Shown piece by piece: positions 22,822-33,869 of a stretch of 64,000 nucleotides of DNA. Position 1 is the first letter of the stretch. Every line of letters begins with the position of its first letter. The DNA is from Areca catechu (taxonomy: Eukaryota; Streptophyta; Magnoliopsida; Arecales; Arecaceae): NCBI GenBank assembly GCA_021397845.1, contig CM038049.1, positions 99,230,877-99,294,876 on the forward strand, given 5' to 3'. Below the pieces are notes generated by a model, which saw only the letters and a list, made by a program, of their open reading frames with translations, ran no database searches and was not told the DNA's origin. The position numbers were made by a program, and so were the translations under genes.

Positions 22822-22833
22822 ACTCTGATACCA
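22822..22833 (-). other. Primer-binding site of G3
   Basis: On the element's strand TGGTATCAGAGT, 11 of 12 bases matching the initiator tRNA-Met type site, followed by GGGTTTAGGATAGC. It begins 3 bases after the LTR end. Confidence 0.8.
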
Positions 22834-22836
22834 AAA

Positions 22837-24400
22837 TGATGCAAGATGACTCTAAGATTGCTACACATGTAGGAAAAATAGTAAAATATTTTTTTTGTGA
22901 TTTTTATAATTTAGTTTGTAAGCTAAATTTCCAAATAAAAGTAAGAACTAGCAAGAAGAAGAGCAATGCATAGAATCATCGTATCGCAGGCAAACTCATG
23001 CAAAATAATAAATTCCAAGACCTGAGAATTGAGAAACTCCTGGATTAGGATAGCTTATCTTCATCAAATCATAAATTAAAAGAAGGGAAGGATGTTACCA
23101 ATCAGTGATTTGAAGAACGTCCGATGAAGAGATCACATAGCACTCTGATTGGAGTCTGGATGATGACGTTCGGTTCCCTTGATTAGATGGCTTATTTGGA
23201 TGGTTTTGGATGCAAGGAAAGCCTCCTCTGGGGAGGTGAAACACCTCGGGGATCTTTAAAATGTCAAGGGTCAATCAAAATAGCAAGTAGGAAAAAGAAA
23301 GGGGATTAGGTTTAGAAGGAATCAGGTTAGGGTTTAGAAGCGGGACGGCTTGAAGCTTGATGAAGATCTCTTTGCTTGGTGGCCTAGGGCACTCCTTCTT
23401 GGACATGTGAAGGCTTGGATGGCAGTGAGTTAGGGTGTGGAAGGATGCTAGGGTAGCAAGAAAACATAAACACAAACCAAAGAACTAAAAAAACAAAGTA
23501 ACACAAGCTCGCAAGCTCAAAATAAATTCACTAGGGTTTTGATATCATGAATAAAAGTTGATTACAAGAGGGGGAGGGGTGGGGTATTTATAGAGTTTCC
23601 ATGCCCTCACTAACCATGGTTACACTTGGGTTACAAGTCCTCTTCCAAATTGGAATACAAGTCCTTTCCTAGCTAGGTTAGAAAAACAAATTCCCATTAG
23701 GTTAGGAATTGACCTAGTCTTCTCCTTTTCCCTTCATGCTTTGACTATTCTACTCAAGGACACCTCTTGGACTTGGTCAACACTTCAAGGACACCTAGGG
23801 GGGCGTGTTGGGCCTCTAGGAGAAGCAAGGGGCTGGCCCAAAGGGGCTTGGGTGCATGGGTTTGGGCCTCTGGAAGCTGGGATAGCCTATTAGCCTGGTA
23901 GCAGGAATATTTCCTGAAATCTTGCTTCTCAAGGGCTTGAGCTTGGCACCTGGGCTTGATTTCTTTGGACTTGGATGCAGGTGGACCTCTGGAATCATGG
24001 GTGCCCTGTTATGAGAATATGCTCTGGCATTTGGAAGGGAATATGGGCATCTAGAGGGCATCTAGAAGGAATCAGGATTTCCGGAAGTATCTTGGATCCT
24101 AGGTTGTCACACAAAATCCTATGGGCTGATGTAGTGGCCTCTTACTCCTGGATGTGGCCTGGTGGAACTCCAAAATAGGGTGACCTCATCTCTTATACAA
24201 AAATTGGGCTCATACTGGACTCATAATTGATGTACAGGACTCAAAATACTGACTAGGTTGAGGGTTGAGACAAATCAACTAACCTCAACTTATTACAGGA
24301 CTCAATCTTAATTGATTACAAAATTTTCAAAATTTTGATACATGACTAAGTAAACCATATGGGATCTAGGGATCTGTGTCTGATCCTAGCATCCCCACCA
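22837..24400 (-). repeat. 5' LTR of G3
   Basis: On the plus strand TGATGCAAGATG...CATCCCCACCA, 1564 bp, followed by the TSD GTGAT. It differs from the other copy by many single changes and small gaps, so the insertion is not very recent. Confidence 0.88.
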
Positions 24401-24405
24401 GTGAT

Positions 24406-26033
24406 GGGGCCTCGATCACTGATCATGTATTGTAAATGATCGAGATGATTGAGCGCCTTGGCAAGCTCGGCTATCCCTTACATAAACAGCTTGGAAAAGA
24501 TGCAATTTTGAATTCCCTCCCCTCCTCCTATTTAGACTTTCTCAATCATTATATAATGAATAAGCCTGCAATCAACTACCACGATCTATTAGGGTTGCTT
24601 CAGACTTATGAAAAAGACCACCAGTTGAATAAAGGGATGGTGAATCTAGTGGGAGGATCCTCGGGAGGGCGTCGTCCCTTTAAGGAAGGGAAGAAGAAAA
24701 ATAATAAAGGGAAAAAGGTGCTTAGTGATTCTGGGCCCAGTCAGGCCAAGAAAGTAAAGGTTGATCAAAGCCAGGCAGAGTGCTTCTTCTGCAAGAAGCG
24801 GGGTCATTGGAAGAGGAACTATCCTCTTTATATTGCATCCCTTGACCCGAACAGGTCCAAGAAAAGAAAGCTGCAGGATGGTCCTGGACAAGTTATTTAT
24901 ATGATAACACATTGTAGTTTCTCTGTTTGCGATACTACTAACTGGGTATTGGATACAAAAAGTCTAATTCATATTTGTAATTCTTTGCAGGGACTTCAAG
25001 TTAGTAGAAGATTCGAGGATGGCGAGAGGATCTTGAACGTGGAAAATGGAAGCCGAGTTCTAGTTTTGGTGTTGGGAGTCCTTAAACTTGTTTTTGAGTC
25101 CTGTACTATCATTTTGAATGAGTATCATTTTTGTCCATATTTTATTTTGAATGTCATTTCTGCAGGCCAGTTGGCCATGTATGGTTATAAACTATTAATA
25201 AAGAATGACATTTGCAAAATCATTTTGAATGGTTATGTAATTTTGAATGGACAAATGCGTGATGACATCTATGTACTATCGCGACCTGTTAGTGTAATGT
25301 ACACATCTAGCAAATGCCCTAGGATTGATAATGTCAGCGAAGCGTACCTATGGTATTGTAGGCTAGGTCATATTAATAGGAACATGATAAATAGGATGAA
25401 AACTGAGAATCTCCTCGATTTTAGTAAAGATAGTTTACTTCCAACGTGTGAGTCATGTCTTCTTGGAAAAGTGACAAAGTCACCTTTTACTAGAAAAGGT
25501 GAACGAGCCAATGAAATTCTTGGTCTAATACAAATTGATGTATGTGGACCTATGAATGTTAGTGCCAGGGATGGGTATGGTTATTTCATTACTTTTACAG
25601 ACGACCTTTCGAGGTATTGTTGTCTTATTGTTGAGACAAATCTGAATCATTTGAAATGTTCAAACGATATCGTAATAAAGTAGAAAAATAAATCGGAAAT
25701 TGTATCAAAACCTTTGATTTGATCGAGGTGGTGAATACCTTTTGGAAGAGTTTTGATTTATCTTGAGGAGAATGGGATTCTCCCTCAGTGGACGCCTCCA
25801 GGGACACCCCAGTTAAATTGAGTGTCTGAGAGGAGGAATCGAACCCGGTTAAACATGGTTCGGTCCATGATAGGCTATGCTTCATTGCCGATATCATTTT
25901 GGGGATATGCTCTAGAATCAACCTGTTACCTTCTGAATAGGGCTCCAAGTAAGTCCGTTAGTAAAACACCATATGAAATATGGACTGGACATAAGCCGAC
26001 ACTATCACACCTTCGGGTCTAGGGGTGCCCGGC
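24406..26033 (+). pseudogene. Gag C-terminus, protease and integrase start of A
   Basis: The gag frame resumes after G3, with a stop at 24433-24435, then runs open at 24436-25683. The gag core (LGKDAILNSLPSSYLDFL) is followed by a basic Lys/Gly stretch and a zinc knuckle, CFFCKKRGHWKRNY, in which the last Cys is Tyr (24781-24822). The protease motif reads WVLDTKS where D-T-G-S is expected. The GAG-pre-integrase part has LWYCRLGHI and CESCLLGK (about 25345-25475), and the integrase core starts at about 25510 (IQIDVCGP). Stops or frameshifts follow at 25681 and near 25800; RNRTRLNMVRSMI (25825-25870) is the region after the catalytic Glu. G4 interrupts at 26033. Confidence 0.85.
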
Positions 26034-27455
26034 TGGTGGGGACACCAGAGGCACCAGAATAAGATAGAGGCTTTTCAACCCTCTGTGGATTGATCAATGA
26101 TTTATGAGTTCATCTGTAATAAGGGCTTAGCCAATCTGAGTCCATTTTAGTTGTTATTTGAGTCTTTTGAGTTGTTATTTCAGTTTTGTACTAGTCAGCT
26201 CATGTTGAGCTAATTTTATGTTTTTTGAGTCCTGTCCAAGTACACTGAAAACTCAAGACTACATCATACAAGTGAAGACCAAGTCCAACTAGATTGAAGA
26301 CATGGAAGTATAGCCCAAGTCCAACCTAGCTTGAAGATTTGAAGACCCTAGGAGGAAAATTCAGAAAACCCTGATTCCTTGCATATGCCCTCTAGATGCC
26401 CAGATTTCCTTCCATATGCCAAAGTATATTCATAAATAAGGGCATCCATGATTTCATAGGTCCATCTGCATCCTAGCCCAAAGAAATCAAGCCCAGGCGC
26501 CAAGCCCAAGCCCCTAAGAAGCAAGATACCAGGGAATATTCCTGCTACCTGGCTACCAGGCCACCCCAGCTTCCAGAGGCCCAAGCCCATGCGCCCGAGC
26601 CCCTTTGGGCCGGCCCCTTACTGCTCCTAAAAGCCCAACACGACCCCCTAGGCATCCTTGGAGTGTTGACCAAGTCAAGAGAATTTTTAGGGATTTTTTC
26701 TACCTAATGTTTCCTTATTTTCTAGCTAGGGTTTGAGAGGGAAAAGGATTCCTATGTAAAGTCTAATGTACCCTTACTTGAGGCCCAAGGTTAAGGGTCT
26801 ATTTAAGGGACCCTAGTCTCTTGTATGAGGATTGATTTTTGATATGAAATAAACCTTGAGTTCTTATATTGTTTTGTGTGATTACCCTGTTGTGTGCATA
26901 AAGGGGTTTGAGAGTTCTTCTTCCCGGTGTTTGCAACCATCTTCCTGCCGCCAACCATCCTTCCAGCCCCCTCCAAAACTTTCTTCCCTTTACTGTTTTC
27001 TTTTGTTTTCTTGATTTTCTCTAAGTTTTCTAACCCCTGACAGGTCGTTTGTAGGTCCTCGAGTTCCTATGAATCCAACGACTCCAGCCAAGCCTCAATC
27101 GGACCACTGAGCAGAAAGCCGGGTATCCGCGGGTCTTTGGCTCGATTTTTCAGGCCGCATCCATCGAGGAATGAGAGATCCCTTCGCTGCGATCTTCACC
27201 GGGTGCTTCAGACGTTGTCAGGTACATCCCCTCTACCTCCAGTAATTATATTGTAGGAGAACTTGCCCTAACCGAGGCTTCTCAGCCCCGGCGACCCTTC
27301 TTTAATACTTTTCTAGGTTCTAATCTGCATGCTTGACTTCAAAGTTTCATATATAATTTTCTACAACTAATTTTGATCTAAAATTTGGGAATTAATCATC
27401 TAACCCTACATATAAAATATACAAAAATAATTGCATGCATATTAGTTCCGCATCA
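26034..27455 (+). repeat. 5' LTR of G4
   Basis: TGGTGGGGACACC...GTTCCGCATCA. It is preceded by the TSD and followed by a PBS. It differs from the 3' copy at several positions in the first 110 bases, mostly transitions. No gene inside. Confidence 0.92.
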
Positions 27456-27457
27456 TT

Positions 27458-27469
27458 TGGTATCAGAGC
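27458..27469 (+). other. Primer-binding site of G4
   Basis: TGGTATCAGAGC, exact initiator tRNA-Met type, two bases after the LTR end. Confidence 0.9.
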
Positions 27470-28430
27470 TTAGATTAGGGCTTTTTTTCTGCAATTTTTT
27501 AGTTCATAAATTCTCTGTTATTTTAATTATTTCTCCCTTCTCAGAACTCCAAAAATTATAAAATTTATTTTTCTAGATTCATTATATTTCAAAGTAATTT
27601 TTAGAATTTTTTCAGATTTTATTTCTATCTGTGAATTTTCTGCAAGCCGAAATACAGCCTACAAATTTTTGGCTCTGTTTTTTTTCAGCAAGACAAGTTT
27701 AGAAGTTTTAGGGTTTTGATTAGCATCTTTTGCATATCTTTTAATTTTAGTATATTTTCTGAATATTAGGCCATAATTTGCAAGTTTTATTCTATTTATG
27801 AAATTACCAAAATATATAAAAAAAAAAATACATATTCTCTAAAAGCTACCAAAACATCTAACCCTAATTTGCATCATTTGCCTGCCATCATTGCATAATC
27901 TACATTTAAGGGCACTCTTGCTATATCAGATGGGGGAAGGATTTGATCACCTCTTCTTAGCCCAAAACCACACCCCTTGCATTCGGTCCCAAGCCTTTAC
28001 CTAAAATTAACTAGACTTAATTTGCCCTAGTGGGCTAGGGACACCAACTGGTCGGGTCCGAGCTAAGTGTCAGATCATTGTGTCAAGCTAACTTGTGTGT
28101 GCTTTGTGCTCGGTGTCTTGAACGATGGTTTAGGGATTCAATCCCGAAGGGCTTGTGTGCTGGTCCGCCTACCTGGCCAATCTCTGATTGGTGTCTAGGA
28201 TTGGCAATCAGGGACCTGACACTCCCCTTACACCTGCCTGGCTGAGTACAGGGTTACTATAGGCTAGCTTGCTACTCTGATTGAGCCCTTAGTTTTGGAC
28301 TCTAGGTTTAGTCAGTTGTAGTCGGTTTGATCAAGCTTGCATGAGCACTAGATTAGGAGCCCATTAGGCCATCAACCCATGTCCAATCTATATTAGGAGC
28401 CCGTTAGTTCATATCCAGCCCAGTCTATTC
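27470..28430 (+). other. 5' leader of G4
   Basis: Non-coding, AT-rich in its first 400 bases, with no gene. From about 27940 it matches the G1 leader (1-410), including the CTAGTGGGCTAGGGACACC block. Confidence 0.7.
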
Positions 28431-28994
28431 ATGGAGTCCAGGATTCAGGCCCAAATGAAAGCCTTTACTGAGCAGCTAGCCCAATCCATGGTCCAAATGA
28501 ACTATAGGTTTGATCATATAGACCACCGACTAGAAACCCTAGAGAAAACACGTAGGACCCATGCTAGATCCAAACCTGAGCCATCTTTATCCTATGTATC
28601 CAAAACCTATGAACATAGATCCTCTATATCCACTCCCTATAAGCCTAGTATACCCACAACCTATAGATCTTATGACTCCAAATCCTATGACTCTAGAACC
28701 TATGAGCCCATATACCATGAGCCAAGTAGACCCAAGACCCATAGAGCTGAACCTGAATCCTATGACCCCAGATCCTATAATTCCATGTCCCATAGATCTG
28801 CACCCTTGTCCTATAAGCCCAGAGAGTCCATAACCCCTAGATATCAGCCTAGTACTAGTCATGTTCCCCCTAGTCAACTTGAACCCCATAGGATTAGTAC
28901 CCCTAAATGTGAACCCAGTAGTGAGCCACTACCCCTTAGTCAACCTGAGCTTACTAGGAGTAGTGCCCATAATCATAAACCAGGACCTAGCTAA
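28431..28994 (+). CDS. Gag-like protein of G4
   Basis: Starts at ATG 28431 (ATGGAGTCC), the same place as in G2 and G3. 187 residues. The N-terminus is amphipathic (IQAQMKAFTEQLAQSMVQMNYRFDHIDHRLETLEK), which suggests a coiled coil. From residue 50 to 130 the protein is a run of short Tyr/Ser/Pro units of the SYDSRTYEP type, rich in Tyr and Arg. No zinc knuckle is seen. The stop at 28992-28994 is followed by acidic sequence in another frame, so the original polyprotein was longer. Structural role is inferred; this could be a gag that has lost its nucleic-acid-binding part. Confidence 0.6.
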   Translation: MESRIQAQMKAFTEQLAQSMVQMNYRFDHIDHRLETLEKTRRTHARSKPEPSLSYVSKTYEHRSSISTPYKPSIPTTYRSYDSKSYDSRTYEPIYHEPSRPKTHRAEPESYDPRSYNSMSHRSAPLSYKPRESITPRYQPSTSHVPPSQLEPHRISTPKCEPSSEPLPLSQPELTRSSAHNHKPGPS

Positions 28995-28999
28995 TTTTT

Positions 29000-29788
29000 C
29001 TTTAGCCGACCTTCTCCAACCATTCCTGAGATTCACAAGGCTTACATTAACACAAAAGTGTATGAAGCTGATGCAAGCTTAGTGGATGAGTATGAGGGAG
29101 AAGAGGAGACACCTTTAGATGACCTAGAATTAGCTGACCCAATAGATACCCAGGTAGAAGCCAACCTAGAGGTAGTTGGCCTTGACCACATCCAACCTAA
29201 AGCTATAGTGAAGAACAAATAGAGGAAGAGAACCTAGGTACAGTTGCTAGAGCCTTACCTAAGGAAACCATAGAAGAGAGCCAAATTATAGAGTCTAGTC
29301 CTAAAATACAAGAACCTGAAGAATTTATTAAGGACCTGATCTCTTTGAATCAGTACCCTTAGGATGAGCCTCCTCCTATAGTCCCCATTAAGGACCTCTT
29401 CCCTGAGATTAATAACCCATCCTTCCATTATGTAGACCCCATAGATATACCACAACCCCCTAAGGTTAGCCTCATTAGTTTAGGATTAGTCCCTGACATG
29501 CCTTCTTTTATTCTACTTTATCCAACAAACCCAGAACCTTTTTCTCCACCCTACCAGACTAATTCTGAACCCACTTCCTATTTCCTACCCTTTCCTGAGT
29601 CTTCTCATGTGTCTAGAACTATTAGGTTACATTTTGTTGTGGTTACTAGGTTGCAAGGATCCATAGAGCCCATCCCATTTGCTACCTACTTTTGGCAGAC
29701 CCTCTGTTGCCTATTAGGAGTTACTAGCAAATTTTCTTCTGCATGTCATCCATCAACCATGACTCATGCTCCCATGCCCAAGTGGTAG
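29000..29788 (+). pseudogene. Acidic segment, conserved unrecognised segment and integrase junction (G4)
   Basis: Spread over two frames with stops. In order: the acidic motif (KVYEADASLVDEYEGEE, about 29050-29100), then LPKETIEES (about 29255), PEEFIKDL (about 29315), PIKDLFPEI (about 29387), LISLGLVPD (about 29470), TSYFLPF (about 29572), and PFATYFWQTL at the integrase junction (about 29680). All have counterparts in G3, and the last two in G1. The open frame at 29498-29788 is the tail. Function unknown; no catalytic motif visible. Confidence 0.65.
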
Positions 29789-29849
29789 TTAAGACCTAAT
29801 AAACCTCTTTAGTCGAGTATGTTAGGTGTAGGTTTGAGTCCTTTGCATC

Positions 29850-30435
29850 ATCTTGTTAGGAGTCTGCATGTGCCCAGTATGTTCACCACTTGCACTAATT
29901 TTAAACAAACTGGTCAATTCCCGAAGAAGGGTCAAAGAATTTGATGTAGTAGATTTTATCATGATTAGGCTTAGGCCTGAACGGTTCCCACCTGGGACCG
30001 TTAAGAAGCTTCATGCTCGTGGAGCCGGACCTTTTAAAATAATAGAGAAGGTTGGATCAAATGCCTAGGTGTTAGACTTAATGCCTAGGTGTTAGACTTG
30101 CCTTCGGATTTGGGCATTAGTTCTACCTTCAATATTACAGACCTAGTTAAGTACAGGGACCCGGTAACGATACCTAGTGAGGCCTTTGGACCTATCCCCT
30201 CCTATTATGAGTGACCCTAACCCCGAGTGTCCACTAACAAATTTGGCCTGAGAGAGGAGAATGGATCGAGCGTATCCTGGACGATCAAGCCATCACGACC
30301 CAGGGCCATGACTATCAATGCTTCCTTGTCCGATGGCAAGGCTAGCTAAAGTCGGACGATTCGTGGATTTCTCGAGAGGACTTGCAATCCTCAACCCAGA
30401 CCTTCTCGAGAGATATATGAGCCAGTCTGATCTTC
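29850..30435 (+). pseudogene. Integrase tail and chromodomain of G4
   Basis: The linker behind the integrase core (SRRRVKEFDVVDFIMIRLRPE, 29910-29980) is followed by PFKIIEKVGSNA, a small tandem duplication at 30060-30100 (AATGCCTAGGTGTTAGACTT twice), GISSTFNITDL, and a chromodomain with damaged LVRWQG (about 30330, reading into a stop) and DDSWISREDLQ frames. Several frameshifts are present. Confidence 0.72.
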
Positions 30436-30452
30436 ACTCGACAAGGTCGAGT
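30436..30452. other. Hairpin ACTCGAC-N3-GTCGAGT before the 3' LTR (G4)
   Basis: Same 7-bp stem with loop AAG, 20 bases before the LTR, followed by CATCCCGGGAGAAT. Confidence 0.75.
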
Positions 30453-30472
30453 TCCTCCCATCCCGGGAGAAT

Positions 30473-31894
30473 TGGTGGGGACACCAGAGGCACCAGAATA
30501 AGACAGAGGCTTTTCAACCCTCTATGGATTGATCAATAATTTCTGAGTTCATCTATAATAAGGGCTTAGCCCATCTGAGTCCATTTTAGTTGTTATTTGA
30601 GTCTTTTGAGTTGTTATTTCAGTTCTGTACTAGTCAGCTCATGTTGAGCTAATTTTATTTTTTTTAAGTCCTGTCCAAGTACACTGAAAACTCAAGACTA
30701 CATCATACAAGTGAAGACCAAGTCCAACTAGATTGAAGACATGGAAGTATAGCCCAAGTCCAACCCAGCTTGAAGATTTGAAGACCCCAAAAGGAAAATT
30801 CAGAAAACCCTGATTCCTTGTAGATGCCCTCCAGATGCCCAGATTCCCTTCTAGATGCCAAAGTATATTCATAGATAAGGACATCCATGATTTCAGAGGT
30901 CCATCTGCATCATAGCCCAAAGAAATCAAGCCCAGGCGCCAAGTCCAAGCCCTTAAGAAGCAAGATACTAGGGAATATTCCTGCTACCTGGCTACCAGGC
31001 CACCCCAGCTTCCAGAGGCCCAAGCCCATGCGCTTGAGCCCCTTTGGGCCGGCCCCTTGCTGCTCCTAGAAGCCCAACATGCCCCCCTAGGCATCCTTGG
31101 AGTGTTGACCAAGTCAAGAGAATTTTTAGGGATTTTTTATACCTAATATTTCCTTATTTTCTAGCTAGGGTTTGAGAGGGAAAAGGATTCCTATGTAAAG
31201 TCTAATGTACCCTTACTTGGGGCCCAAGGTTAAGGGTCTATTTAAGGGACCCTAGTCTCTTGTATGAGAATTGATTTTTGATATGAAATAAACCTTGAGT
31301 TCTTATATAGTTTTGTGTGATTACCTTGCTGTGTGCATAAAGGGGTTTGAGAGTTCTTCTTCCCGGTGTTTGCAACCATCTTCCTGCCGCCAACCATCCT
31401 TCCAGCCCCCTCCAAAACTTTCTTCCCTTTGCTATTTTCCTTTGTTTTCTTGATTTTCTCTGAGTTTTCTAACCCCTGACAGGTCGTTTGCAGGTCCCCG
31501 AGTTCCTACTAATCCAACGACTCCAGCCAAGCCTTAATCGGACCACCAAGCAGAAAGCCGGGTATCCGCGGGTCTTTGGCTCAGTTTTCCAGGCCGCATC
31601 CATCGAGGAACGAGAGATCCCTTCGCTGCGATCTTCACCGGGTGCTTCAAACATTGTCAGGTACACCCCCTCTACATCCAATAATTATATTGTAGGAGAA
31701 CTTGCCTTAACCGAGGCTTCTCAGCCCCGGCGATCCTTCTTTAATACTTTTCTAGGTTCTAATCTGCATGCTTGACTTGAAAATTTCATACATAATTTCT
31801 TACAACTAATTTTGATATGAAGTTCGGGAATTAATCACCTAACCCCATATATAAAATATACAAAAATAATTGCATGCATATTAGTCCCGCATCA
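30473..31894 (+). repeat. 3' LTR of G4
   Basis: TGGTGGGGACACC...GTCCCGCATCA, 1422 bp, followed by the TSD CCGGC. It is collinear with the 5' copy over the full length. Confidence 0.92.
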
Positions 31895-32464
31895 CCGGCT
31901 TATGTAAAACGTTTGGAAACGGACAAACTTGGACCTAGGTCTGACCGGTGCCTATTTGTTGGGTATCCAAAGGAGTCTAAGGGATGTTACTTCTACTTAG
32001 CTGAGGAACAAAAGTTGTTCGTCAGTCTTAGGGCTATCTTTTTGAAAAAGGAGTTCCTTGGTGAAGGAACTATAGCCACTAAGATTGAACTTAGTGAAGT
32101 TCAACAAGTAGAAGAACTGACTCACTTAAGGGACGATATAGAACCGGCTATGATTAGATCACACCCAGAGACCACTCAGGAACCATTAAGGAGATCCGAT
32201 AGAATACCGAGCCAACCTGGTAGATATTATGATTTCTTAGTCCAGCACAGTGATCCTATTGAACTCGTTGAGAACAATGAGGATCCGATCACCTATATGG
32301 ATTCGTTGCAGAGGTCCGACTCTGAGAAATGGCTTGGAGCCAGGAAATTCGAAATGGAGTTCATGGAGATCAACAATGTATGGATATCGGTTTATGCACC
32401 TAAAGGGATAAAACCCATTGGGTGAAAATGGATTTTCAAATGGAAAAGAGGCGCAAACGGGTAG
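31895..32464 (+). pseudogene. Integrase C-terminal part of A
   Basis: The frame continues from 26033 after G4. It has the copia integrase C-terminal pattern (PRSDRCLFVGYPKESKGCYFY) and then an acidic/variable linker with RRSDRIPSQPGRYYDFLV, which is typical of the region between integrase and RT. It enters the RT start with SEKWLGARKFEMEFM and stops at 32423-32425 and 32462-32464. Confidence 0.8.
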
Positions 32465-33850
32465 GTGGAGACCTATAAAGCCTGTTTGGTTGCCAAGGGG
32501 TATCGTCAATGTTATGGTATTGACTATGACGAGACATTCTCTCCTGTGGAAATGCTCAAATCCATTCGGATTATGCTTGCTTTAGCAGCATACTTTGATT
32601 ATGAAATCTGGCAAATGGATGTCCGAACTACTTTTCTAAATGGAGAGCTGGAAGAGAAGGTGTATATGATACAACCTGAAGGATTCACACCCACAGACGA
32701 GTCATAGGTGTGCAGGCTTCATAGGTACATCTATGGACTGAAGCAAGCATCAAGGAGTTGGAACATGCGATTTGATAAGTGTATCAAGTCGTATGGCTTC
32801 GTTAGGAATGGAGAAGAACCTTGCATTTACAAATGGGCTAATGGTTCTGTGATTGTATTCCTTGTGCTGTATATGGATGACATTTTTTCAATCGGGAATG
32901 ACATCCCAGCACTGCAAGGAATAAAGGTCTGGTGTTCATCTCAGTTCTCTATGAAGGACTTGGGTGAAGCCTCTTACATACTGGGTATGAAGCTTTATAG
33001 AGATAGATCTAAGAGGCTTCTGGGACTATCCCAGTCTATGTACATCGACACCATGCTGAAATGGTTCAGCATAAAAAATCTCAAGAAGGGCTATCTCTCG
33101 ATAGGCACTGGAATTGATCTCTCCAAAAGGAATTGTGCGACAACTCCTGGGGAGAGAGAGCGCATGAGTAGAATCACATATACTTCGACAATGGGTTCTA
33201 TCATGTATGTCATGACATGTACTAGACCAGACGTGGCATACTCACTAGGTGTAGTGAGCAGATATCATTCTGACCCAGGTGAAGCTCATTGGAAAGTGGT
33301 GAAGACCATCCTGAAGTATTTGCGAAATACTAAGGACCAATGGCTAATTTATGGAGAATCTGACTTGAAACTTATGGGGTATACTAACTCAAGTTTCCAT
33401 TCAGATAAAGATGATAGCAAGAGTGTGTCAGGTTTTGTTTTTACCCTGAATGAAGGAGTTGTCTACTGGAAAAGTTTCAAGCAGCCTACTGTGGCGGACT
33501 CAGTATGCGAAGTAGAATACATTGCAGCATCAGGTGCAGCGAAGGAAGCTGTATGGTTGCAAAAGTTCCTTGGCGAGCTGGGAGTGGGACCTTCCCTTGA
33601 TAGTCCTATTCTGGTGTACTGTGACAACACTGGAGCCATTTCTTAAGCCAAAGAGCCGAAGTCTCATCATCGCATAAAGCATATTCTGTGGTGCTATCAC
33701 CTTGTACGAGAGATCATGGAATGAGGTGACATCGACCTTCAGAAGATCGATGGAAAGGAGAACCTGGCTGATCCCTTCACTAAAGCCGTCGGAGCTCAAG
33801 AGTTTGACTATTTTAAACAGAAAACGGGAATGAGATTCTCTACTGATTAG
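32465..33850 (+). pseudogene. Reverse transcriptase and RNase H of A
   Basis: Copia RT. The first part (32465-32707) has ACLVAKGYRQ, IDYDETFSPVEML and WQMDVRTTFLNGEL, and a stop at 32705-32707. The second part (32708-33646) has YGLKQASRSWN, then the intact catalytic box Y-M-D-D at 32870-32881, then the thumb and the RNase H domain (LMGYTNSSF where G-Y-x-D-A-D/S is usual, so the first catalytic Asp is lost; CEVEYIAASGAAKEAVWL; YCDNTGAIS). A stop at 33644-33646 is followed by HHRIKHI and ENLADPFTK to about 33850. The frame is otherwise long and only lightly damaged. Confidence 0.87.
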
Positions 33851-33855
33851 CTTTA

Positions 33856-33869
33856 GTCCAAGTAGGAGT
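33856..33869 (+). other. Polypurine tract of A
   Basis: GTCCAAGTAGGAGT directly before the 3' LTR. This is the usual plus-strand primer position, with a weak purine run compared with other copia elements. Confidence 0.55.

Larger units (their letters stand above)
18353..24400 (-). mobile_element. G3: RT-less gypsy element in gag of A
   Basis: Minus-strand element with LTRs 18353-19938 and 22837-24400 and the perfect TSD GTGAT (18348-18352, 24401-24405). The internal part is only about 2.9 kb. Read on the minus strand it has a methionine-type PBS, a leader of about 1.1 kb, a gag N-terminus, an acidic segment, the conserved unrecognised segment, an integrase tail, a chromodomain remnant and the hairpin before the 3' LTR. 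Protease, RT, RNase H and the integrase active site are absent, as in G1 and G4. It must have relied on enzymes from another element. Confidence 0.9.
26034..31894 (+). mobile_element. G4: RT-less gypsy element in integrase of A
   Basis: Bounded by LTRs of equal length (1422 bp each) and a perfect TSD CCGGC (26029-26033, 31895-31899). The integrase frame of A continues across it. The internal part is about 3 kb: PBS, leader, gag, acidic segment, conserved unrecognised segment, integrase tail, chromodomain, hairpin, purine tract. There is no protease, RT or RNase H. The layout is the same as G1 and G3, and the LTR family is the same as the solo LTR at 49241-50676. Confidence 0.92.

Noticed and set aside
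19354..24061. Repeated minus-strand frame of about 81 residues in both G3 LTRs (19354-19599, 23816-24061)
   Set aside because: Present in both because LTRs are duplicates; similar frames in the G4 LTRs are on other strands and frames and differ, and no protein family is apparent.
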